Below are positions 1-5,281 of a DNA stretch of 23,334 nucleotides, one piece after another. This DNA is from a virus, in the IMG/VR virus record IMGVR_UViG_3300020472_000173, positions 1-23,334 of that record; one strand, written 5' to 3'. The position numbers and the translations under genes are program-made. Position 1 is the stretch's first letter. Every line of letters begins with the position of its first letter. Below the pieces are notes generated by a model that made no database searches, had not been told where the DNA came from, and was given only the letters and a program-made list of their open reading frames with translations.

Positions 1-438
1 GAAGATGAAAGTCCAATCAATCCTTTCGATCTTTGGAAGGGTGCTAACTTTAAGATCAAGATCCAGACCATTGGTGGATACTGGAACTATGATAAGAGTG
101 AGTTTGACTCACCCTCTGTGTTAGCAGATCTAGATGATGATACACTTGAGAAGGTCTGGAAGTCACAGTATTCTCTTAAAGAGTTTACTGATGCTAAGAA
201 CTTCAAGTCTTATGAGGATCTCTCATCACGTTTGAATCTTGTGCTTAACAAGTCATCAAGACCTGTAGTGCAGTCAAACGAGGAAGATGAGAATTTGGTA
301 CCTCTTGATAGTCCAGTTGTTAAAGCGGACCCTATACCCACCAAAACTAAAGGGTTTGGTGCTAAGATAGAAGAAATAGAAGAGTCAGGTGATTCACCAG
401 ATTTATCCTATTTCGCTGCCCTAGCTAACGAAGACTAA
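1..438 (+). CDS. gp32: gp32 single-stranded DNA-binding protein (3' part only)
   Basis: This is the C-terminal part of the T4 gp32-type ssDNA-binding protein. The frame is open from base 1 and the start lies outside the window. gp32 coats ssDNA in replication, recombination and repair and recruits partners through an acidic C-terminal tail. The visible part holds the end of the binding core, with stretches such as NPFDLWKGANFKIK and GGYWNYDKSEF that resemble gp32 from T4-like phages. It then runs into an acidic region rich in Asp and Glu ending YFAALANED, as expected for the gp32 partner-binding tail. An internal GTG at 118 is not the true start, because the homologous reading continues upstream of it. 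The stop TAA overlaps the next ATG by one base (TAATG), so the two genes are probably translationally coupled. Confidence 0.9.
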   Translation, partial: EDESPINPFDLWKGANFKIKIQTIGGYWNYDKSEFDSPSVLADLDDDTLEKVWKSQYSLKEFTDAKNFKSYEDLSSRLNLVLNKSSRPVVQSNEEDENLVPLDSPVVKADPIPTKTKGFGAKIEEIEESGDSPDLSYFAALANED

Positions 439-797
439 TGAAAAAACTACTACTGCTCCCACTTCTACTAATTGGTGTCACAACACCAGTCCGTGCAGAA
501 GCATTAACTTGGAATGAGTTTTGGGAGCCGTTTGTAGACTCCTATCATTATGGTCACGATCATGGATCTGGACATTGGAGAGATTGGCACTATGACCACC
601 ATCATCCCCATCCTCACTATGGACCACCAAGACGTAAAAGATGTGAAGTAACAGTCACGAAGAAGCAGTGGATACCAGGACATTACTTAGGTAATAGTTA
701 CAACTGGATCCCTGGTTACTGGGAAAAGCGTGATGTTATTGAGTGGAGGAGATGCGGACGACCAGACCGCAGACGACCAGTCGTTACACCACTTTGA
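438..797 (+). CDS. secreted His-rich small protein with WxPGxW-type repeats
   Basis: The function is unknown. The 119-residue product begins with a clear signal peptide: MKK, a Leu-rich core at residues 4-12, and a likely cleavage after A20 (VRA/EA). There is no lipobox cysteine. The predicted mature protein of about 99 residues has a segment at 37-60 with ten histidines among Asp, Tyr and Trp, which suggests metal binding (inference). Two related motifs follow, WIPGHY at 78-83 and NWIPGYW at 89-95, resembling the YxWxPGxW repeat of small bacterial envelope proteins. The two cysteines (C69, C106) could form a disulfide. The C-terminus is basic. It starts on the last base of the gp32 stop and is followed by a terminator. 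Export and a host-like envelope repeat suggest a periplasmic role in the infected cyanobacterium or acquisition from a host, but neither is shown. Confidence 0.75.
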   Translation: MKKLLLLPLLLIGVTTPVRAEALTWNEFWEPFVDSYHYGHDHGSGHWRDWHYDHHHPHPHYGPPRRKRCEVTVTKKQWIPGHYLGNSYNWIPGYWEKRDVIEWRRCGRPDRRRPVVTPL

Positions 798-822
798 TAT
801 ATTATTCGACTTTTTGAACAAG

Positions 823-856
823 CAAAACCCCCGAAAAAATCGGGGGTATTTTTTTG
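823..856 (+). terminator. rho-independent terminator, possibly bidirectional
   Basis: A 6-bp GC stem (cccccg at 828-833 with cggggg at 841-846) closes a 7-nt A-rich loop. On the plus strand it is followed by a T-rich tract up to about 855. It sits between two convergent genes, the His-rich protein ending at 797 and gp53 ending at 884. On the minus strand the same hairpin is followed by only four T residues, so it may also stop the gp48-gp53 transcript, less strongly. Confidence 0.85.
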
Positions 857-883
857 TCTGTAGGGTTTTTTAAGTATTATTAC

Positions 884-1750
884 CTATGCTGACCCATATT
901 GGTTAATTGGATCCGAAGCAGAGGTTATTCCTGCTGTGCTAGTTGTTACCACTGTAGTACCATCTGCTAAAACGTCACCTTCGCTAATAACTTCACCAGA
1001 AGTGTCAAATGTCCTAGATGAGTAATCTGACTCTGAAGCAAAATCGATAGAACTGGTCTGACCGATATTTGTGCTATAAGTCGGTTTAGTAGTAACAAAT
1101 TGCTCTTCAACTGTATCACGTGATTTCTTGGATTGTGTTTCTGGGTCGGTTTCAGCGTTTGGAAGGTATTTGCATAAATTCTTGAATTCTTGAATAAACC
1201 CAGTTAGGTAAGTTTTCCTTAAAAGGTAAATATTGCGTTTATAGTCGTTTTTCTCGGTTTCGTGGTCATAGACAGAAATCGGTCTAATTACCGTATCCTT
1301 GGGAAGGTATGTTCCGTCAAGTCTCCTATATGTGAAGTTTTCTGGTACTTCTCGACCTGCTTTCAATAATACACGACCTTTAGTATCTTTGACTTCTTGA
1401 GTAACCCAGTGATGCACTGAATCTGCATCTTCCTCATATTCACTCTCAATATACCTTTCTAACTCATCCTCTGACATGGGCCATTCATCATATAAGTTGA
1501 TAATATTGTTACAGAGTAATACAACCCAATCTAACTTCATATCACCATAGGCATCCAAAGCAACTTCATCAGGACGTTGGTTGTTTTTCACAGTATATTG
1601 CTGGAAACCCAAAATAACGTCATCTAATTCTTCACGAATTTTGATTCTTCTAAAGATATTCTTCGCAAGACTAAATGGATCGACATTACTCTTTCTGTAA
1701 CTCGATGTTCTAACATATACGTTAGGTAGGTAGGAGAAGTATTTGCTCAT
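884..1750 (-). CDS. gp53: gp53 baseplate wedge subunit
   Basis: This resembles T4 gp53, which joins baseplate wedges at the inner baseplate. Near the N-terminus there is a NIFRRIK segment (31-37). RPDEVALDAYGD (59-70) and DWVVLLCN (74-81) match the T4 gp53 pattern RPEELANAIYGN followed by YWVLLMCN. The protein is 288 residues, longer than T4 gp53 at about 196. The extra length is a Ser/Thr-rich, low-complexity C-terminal tail from about residue 205, with no recognisable domain. It is the second gene of a minus-strand pair: its ATG overlaps the gp48 stop by 4 nt (ATGA), so it is probably coupled to gp48. It runs opposite to the surrounding structural genes and ends just before the terminator near 823-856. 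Confidence 0.82.
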   Translation of the reverse strand: MSKYFSYLPNVYVRTSSYRKSNVDPFSLAKNIFRRIKIREELDDVILGFQQYTVKNNQRPDEVALDAYGDMKLDWVVLLCNNIINLYDEWPMSEDELERYIESEYEEDADSVHHWVTQEVKDTKGRVLLKAGREVPENFTYRRLDGTYLPKDTVIRPISVYDHETEKNDYKRNIYLLRKTYLTGFIQEFKNLCKYLPNAETDPETQSKKSRDTVEEQFVTTKPTYSTNIGQTSSIDFASESDYSSRTFDTSGEVISEGDVLADGTTVVTTSTAGITSASDPINQYGSA

Positions 1751-2727
1751 GGGTTCTCGAAGTCGAATTCAGGTATGTCAGCACTTTCAAAGTTGAAGAA
1801 ACCACCACTCCTGTCTTGAGGTTGTGTAAATGTTTCCTTTGTAAGGTATGCAGTTTCCATGAATTTAAGTGACATGGTATATGATACAGGACCAAAATCT
1901 GCTAAATCCTTACCTGGTAGTCTTGATTGTAGGGTTAAATTCTTTTCTGGTGTTACACTCATACCTTTTAACACCATTTTAGTTGGGAATTGCATTAAGG
2001 CAGATAACACTCCTTGTGCACCCCCTGTTTCTGGGTTAGATATATCTTCTTTACCACCACCTGCATCAGTATATCTAACTATCTGACATCTAAAGAAGTT
2101 AGGTAGTGTCAACCACATATTTTTATCCTTTCCAGGTAGCATTGCTAAACGGAGTTTATGGATAATCTCATATATGCGTATTACATCAGCAGAATTCTTT
2201 GGTACCATGTGGAAGGTAAAATCATGTGGTCTAAATGATCCACCCTTGTAAACTGCTTCTTCATACGGGTTGAATACCTTACCTGTTGTCATTTGGGCAA
2301 GTGTATTTGAGTCAATTCCACCACCACCGCCAGCAGCACCTGTTAAACCAACTACACCTTCAATTGCACCAGCAGCAGCTTTAAATCCTAATCCTGGTTT
2401 TGCTGATTCAGCGAATTTCTTTAATTGCTCACTAAAACCTTCACCAATACCTTTTTCATCAACAATACCTCTTGCTGCATTCATTGCAGCTGCACCTGCT
2501 GCACCCAATTCTATACCTTCCCATTTCGCTGTATATGCTTCACTTAGCGTTTCTGGTAAATATAAGAAGATAGTATCTTCAGCAGTATTGTCTTCGTGGT
2601 TAAATATATCTAACTTTAGGTAATCAATTACCTTTGTTGGAAAAGCAGCACTATCACGAATCGCTTCTCTACTGGTACTTGAATTTACACCTATTGGTTT
2701 ACTTTGTGGAAAAACGTAATTTGCCAT
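1747..2727 (-). CDS. gp48: gp48 baseplate tail-tube cap protein
   Basis: This is the likely counterpart of T4 gp48, which sits on the baseplate hub and, with gp54, forms the platform where tail-tube polymerisation starts. The best match is at residues 153-195, where NPYEEAVYKGGSFRPHDFTF and the helical stretch around DVIRIYEIIHKLR line up with the T4 gp48 region ending in TKVFTWDLTPRSTEDLMAII. Residues about 71-140 are rich in Ala and Gly. The length (326 aa) is close to T4 gp48 (about 364 aa). The start is the ATG at 2727-2725, which overlaps the start codon of the divergent gene gp4 inside CCATGG. No strong ribosome-binding site is visible. A consensus late promoter on this strand lies about 64 nt upstream, inside gp4. 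Confidence 0.8.
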   Translation of the reverse strand: MANYVFPQSKPIGVNSSTSREAIRDSAAFPTKVIDYLKLDIFNHEDNTAEDTIFLYLPETLSEAYTAKWEGIELGAAGAAAMNAARGIVDEKGIGEGFSEQLKKFAESAKPGLGFKAAAGAIEGVVGLTGAAGGGGGIDSNTLAQMTTGKVFNPYEEAVYKGGSFRPHDFTFHMVPKNSADVIRIYEIIHKLRLAMLPGKDKNMWLTLPNFFRCQIVRYTDAGGGKEDISNPETGGAQGVLSALMQFPTKMVLKGMSVTPEKNLTLQSRLPGKDLADFGPVSYTMSLKFMETAYLTKETFTQPQDRSGGFFNFESADIPEFDFENP

Positions 2728-3157
2728 GGCTTATAAAGGAATCTTCAGACCATCAAACAAACATAAGTATAAGGGTGATCATACCCGTATTATTTATAGG
2801 AGTTTGTGGGAACGCAAATTTATGGTATGGTGTGATCAAAATGTAAACGTTATAGAGTGGGGCAGTGAAGAAGTTATTATTCCATATAAGTCTCCCTTGG
2901 ATAATCGTGTCCATCGTTATTATCCCGATTTTTATGTCAAGGCGAGGACCAGAGACGGACGGATTGCCAGGTCAATCATTGAGGTCAAACCAGCTGCACA
3001 GACTAAACCCCCACGCAAGCGGAAGAAAACTAGGGCGTTTTTAAGTGAAGTTAAGACTTGGAATGTAAATAGTGCTAAATGGAGAGCAGCACGAGCGTGG
3101 TGTGCTGATCAGAAAATGAGCTTTATCATACTAACCGAGAAACATTTAAACGTATGA
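2726..3157 (+). CDS. gp4: gp4 head completion protein (nuclease-fold)
   Basis: This is a clear homologue of T4 gp4 (also called gp50/65), needed to finish DNA-filled heads before tail joining. It is 143 residues, close to the T4 protein. Motifs shared with T4 gp4 are RIIYRSLWERKFM (21-33), VIEWGSEE (42-49), SPLDNRVHRYYPDF (56-69), IIEVKPAAQTK (84-94) and the C-terminal FIILTEK (133-139). The PDF at 67-69 and EVK at 86-88 have the spacing of a PD-(D/E)xK nuclease centre (D68, E86, K88). Its ATG overlaps the divergent gp48 ATG, so its upstream control region lies within gp48. A weak GGA-type ribosome-binding site is about 15 nt upstream. It overlaps the next gene by ATGA. Confidence 0.92.
   Translation: MAYKGIFRPSNKHKYKGDHTRIIYRSLWERKFMVWCDQNVNVIEWGSEEVIIPYKSPLDNRVHRYYPDFYVKARTRDGRIARSIIEVKPAAQTKPPRKRKKTRAFLSEVKTWNVNSAKWRAARAWCADQKMSFIILTEKHLNV
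2791..2798 (-). promoter_or_regulatory. T4-type late promoter for gp48-gp53
   Basis: The minus strand reads TATAAATA, an exact match to the T4 late promoter recognised by the phage gp55 sigma factor. It lies inside the divergent gene gp4 and points toward gp48, giving a predicted leader of about 58 nt. It is the only TATAAATA noticed on the minus strand and is correctly placed for the only minus-strand operon. Confidence 0.7.
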
Positions 3158-3633
3158 GTATCTTTACAGACGTAAAAGACCTCGCAGGAGGAGTAACACA
3201 ATCTAAACAATGGTATAGAGAGCAACTTCAGTATGGACTAGAGTCATATGAAGGTGGTTTTACTGTAGGAGATATCATATTCTTCAATTATTCAGCTCAG
3301 ACACCAGATTTACCATTCTGGGATACCTTCCCTATGGTACTAATCACGGATGTGGACTATCAGAAGATGCAATTCTCTGGCGGGAATATGCATTATCTAC
3401 GCCCCAGCAGTAGAAGAAGCATGGGAAATAGTTGGGCTTCGGGTGGAATATCATATCCTATGCGTTGCCACCATAAATACTTTATGTCTAGTGTCACTAG
3501 AGCATATAATGTACCTCAAGAAGAGTTTCGTGAGATGACACCACTTCCAGTTGAGCAATTTGTTATAAGACCTAAAGGTCTTGGTAGGACTATGGAAGTA
3601 CCAAGCAGCATTATATGGAGTAGACTCAAATGA
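3154..3633 (+). CDS. uncharacterised T4-like structural-region protein
   Basis: I do not recognise a function for this 159-residue protein. It starts in the ATGA overlap with gp4 and ends in an ATGA overlap with gp54, so it is translated within the head and tail completion operon. Visible features are QWYREQLQYGLESY (19-32), VGDIIFFNYSAQTPDLPFWD (38-57) followed by FPMVLITDVDY, a GGNMHYLRPSSRR stretch (76-88) and a C-terminal IIWSR. The pattern of a Gly-Asp turn, beta strands and LPFWDTFPMVL followed by an MHYL motif is one I associate with a conserved unassigned protein of T4-like marine phages. There is no signal peptide or membrane segment. Position suggests head completion, neck or baseplate assembly, but that is context only. 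Confidence 0.75.
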   Translation: MSIFTDVKDLAGGVTQSKQWYREQLQYGLESYEGGFTVGDIIFFNYSAQTPDLPFWDTFPMVLITDVDYQKMQFSGGNMHYLRPSSRRSMGNSWASGGISYPMRCHHKYFMSSVTRAYNVPQEEFREMTPLPVEQFVIRPKGLGRTMEVPSSIIWSRLK

Positions 3634-4361
3634 GCACTGGGTTTGAAGATTTTAAGCAATTACTCACCACGACTGGTAAGGAGCCTGCTAGGTCCAATCT
3701 GTATGGCGTAGATATTTTTATGCCACCAGTATTAGCAGCAAACGATCCTACCTTGAGAAGGGATCAGCGTGGTGTTTATGATGCTATGAATTATCTTGCT
3801 GATACTGTAACGGTACCTGGAAGAAGAGTTACCACGTCACAATCAAAGACAAATGTTGGTGTGCAGTGGTCATATGCAACTAATCAGGCAAACTCAGACC
3901 TAAGTATAGAGTTTGTAACAACTAAAGATTTGATTCATCGCACATTCTTTGAGAAGTGGATGAATTATACTGCATCTGATGCACAGAATACTGCTACCTT
4001 CTATGATGAGTATATTACTAATGTGCAGATACTTAAGTGGGAATTAGCATCTCCTGTTAACTACAGTGGTCTTAATGCTGATAGACAAGCTTATACAACT
4101 AGACTTAATAGGACTACAGGTGTATGGCAATTCTTTGGATGTTATCCAAGTGATTTGGGAGGATTGACATTTAGTAATGCTCCAGCAGGATTAGTCAAGT
4201 TTAAGGTAGGATTCAAGTATGAGAGATACAGATTTGATACTATTGCAGATGATGTATTAAATGATAATACCCCTGATAGATATATTAACGGGTTCACTGA
4301 TGCACAAGGTGCTCTTGGCGTTAGTCCAAATCAAAAAGCAGTAGCTAGATTTGGCACCTAA
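3630..4361 (+). CDS. gp54: gp54-like baseplate tail-tube initiator
   Basis: This protein probably has the tail-tube fold and serves the role of T4 gp54, which with gp48 nucleates tube polymerisation on the baseplate. FEDFKQLL (5-12) followed by ARSNLYGVDIF (20-30) parallels T4 gp54 LEEFNNQA and RNNMFSCVF. A mid-protein VTVPGRRV, then SDLSIEFVTTKDLIHRTFFE leading to KWMNY, parallels VKMPENRL and the FRMDSEACNYRAMQDWVN region of gp54. The C-terminal QFFGCYPSDLGGL with the KFKVGFKYERYRF strand matches the gp54 FTGCIPISV and TFDVTFAYRV ending. At 243 residues it is shorter than T4 gp54 (about 320), lacking most of the segment before the VP motif. Because the tube protein gp19 shares this fold, a tube paralogue is the main alternative. 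Confidence 0.72.
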   Translation: MSTGFEDFKQLLTTTGKEPARSNLYGVDIFMPPVLAANDPTLRRDQRGVYDAMNYLADTVTVPGRRVTTSQSKTNVGVQWSYATNQANSDLSIEFVTTKDLIHRTFFEKWMNYTASDAQNTATFYDEYITNVQILKWELASPVNYSGLNADRQAYTTRLNRTTGVWQFFGCYPSDLGGLTFSNAPAGLVKFKVGFKYERYRFDTIADDVLNDNTPDRYINGFTDAQGALGVSPNQKAVARFGT

Positions 4362-4364
4362 ATA
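4357..4364 (+). promoter_or_regulatory. weak late-promoter-like motif before gp26
   Basis: CCTAAATA overlaps the gp54 stop and lies about 21 nt before the gp26 ATG, in one of the few gaps in this operon. It has one mismatch to NATAAATA and two to TATAAATA. Position favours a real promoter; sequence alone is weak. Confidence 0.35.
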
Positions 4365-4385
4365 AAGATAATATAATTAATTGTT

Positions 4386-5090
4386 ATGCCTTTACCAAAG
4401 TTAGCCATACCTGAGTATGAGATGAAGTTGCCTATTACAGGCACAAAAGTATCATACCGTCCCTTCCTCGTGAAGGAAGAGAAACTACTTTACCTTGCTA
4501 TGGAGTCGCAAGACAACAAGCAGATGGTTAAAGCAGTCAAGACCATTATTAAAAACTGTACCAATTTAAAGACTAAGGTTGAACAACTCGCTACATTCGA
4601 GATTGAATATATCTTCCTTAAGATTAGATCTGTTGCAGTTGGTGAGACAAGTGAATTTAAAGTTACATGTCCAGATGATGAAAAGACTACTGTCAACGTG
4701 ACTATTCCACTACAAGACGTGGAAATTAATATACCTGAAGGACATAGTAATGAAATTGATTTGGATGGTAATGTAGGTCTTAAGATGAAATATCCATCAT
4801 TGGATGTATTCATTCAACAAAACCTATCTGACAATCCTACTATGGATGATGTTTTTGAATTAGCTGCTGGTTGTATTGACCAAGTATATGATTCAGAAGA
4901 GGTATATGATTCATTCTCACATAAGGAAGCATTAGAGTTTCTTGAGAATCTAAATGCAGAGCAGTTTCAGAAGGTGCAAGCTTTCTTTGAAACAATGCCT
5001 AAGCTATCATATAACTTAGAAGTGACAAATCCTGAAACGAAAGTTAAGAGTGATCTGGTGCTTGAGGGTCTAGCGGCTTTTTTCGAGTAG
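4386..5090 (+). CDS. gp26: gp26 baseplate hub / tail-assembly protein, with a predicted frameshift extension
   Basis: This is the counterpart of T4 gp26, a protein of the T4 base-plate family needed for baseplate hub assembly. It is 234 residues (T4 about 208). The N-terminus (LAIPEYEMKLPITGTKVSYR, then PFLVKEEKLLYLAME) followed by a helical stretch with TIIKNCT and a FEIEYIFLKIRSVAVGE segment is typical of the family. Next come a small beta domain (residues about 97-145) and a helical C-terminus. The last codons are GCT TTT TTC GAG TAG, where T TTT TTC is a -1 slippery heptamer backed by a strong downstream hairpin. The zero-frame product ends AAFFE. A -1 shift would replace the final Glu with RVAL and continue into the 61-aa ORF at 5096, giving a fusion of about 298 residues. 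Confidence 0.85.
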   Translation: MPLPKLAIPEYEMKLPITGTKVSYRPFLVKEEKLLYLAMESQDNKQMVKAVKTIIKNCTNLKTKVEQLATFEIEYIFLKIRSVAVGETSEFKVTCPDDEKTTVNVTIPLQDVEINIPEGHSNEIDLDGNVGLKMKYPSLDVFIQQNLSDNPTMDDVFELAAGCIDQVYDSEEVYDSFSHKEALEFLENLNAEQFQKVQAFFETMPKLSYNLEVTNPETKVKSDLVLEGLAAFFE

Positions 5091-5144
5091 CGTTAATGCA
5101 TGACAGTCTTGAAAACTACTACAAGACTAACTTCGCATTAATGC
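5078..5144 (+). promoter_or_regulatory. predicted programmed -1 ribosomal frameshift signal at gp26/gp51
   Basis: The heptamer T TTT TTC (5078-5084) sits in the correct zero frame at the end of gp26. After a 5-nt spacer (5085-5089), bases 5090-5099 (gcgttaatgc) pair with 5135-5144 (gcattaatgc) over ten positions, nine Watson-Crick and one G-T. Inside, 5105-5111 (agtcttg) pairs perfectly with 5122-5128 (caagact), closing a 10-nt loop. After slippage the next codons are CGA GTA GCG TTA ATG, in frame with the 61-aa ORF. The ATG at 5096 lies inside the outer stem and has no Shine-Dalgarno sequence, so independent initiation should be poor. Confidence 0.72.
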
Positions 5145-5281
5145 AACACCACAAATACTCATTAACTGAGTTGGAAGACATGATACCGTGGGAACGAGAT
5201 GTTTACGTGAATCTCCTCATTGCTCATATACAAGAAGAGGAAAGACGGCAAGCAAAAGAAGAATCGGGGATGTCCCTATAA
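5096..5281 (+). CDS. gp51: gp51-position small protein or gp26 frameshift extension
   Basis: This 61-residue acidic, helical ORF lies between gp26 and the large tape-measure-like genes, where cyanophage annotations often place the hub assembly catalyst gp51. T4 gp51 is about 249 residues, so if it is related it is only a fragment-sized version. Visible features are YSLTELEDMIPWERDVYVNL (20-39) followed by a charged helix EEERRQAKEE. The W-E-R-D-V-Y pattern preceded by a Ser-Leu-x-Glu-Leu helix resembles the C-terminal (T) part of frameshifted tail-assembly chaperones. The reading frame is -1 relative to gp26, the ATG is buried in a hairpin and no ribosome-binding site precedes it. I infer it is made mainly as the C-terminal part of a gp26 fusion. 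It ends one base before the next ATG. Confidence 0.7.
   Translation: MHDSLENYYKTNFALMQHHKYSLTELEDMIPWERDVYVNLLIAHIQEEERRQAKEESGMSL

Noticed and set aside
2270-2623. Plus-strand open frame opposite gp48
   Set aside because: Low-complexity Ala/Pro product that mirrors the Gly/Ala-rich part of gp48; no RBS and no family.
3472-3479. CATAAATA late-promoter match inside the gene before gp54
   Set aside because: It lies 151 nt inside coding sequence with no nearby gap; several such matches are expected by chance in A+T-rich DNA.
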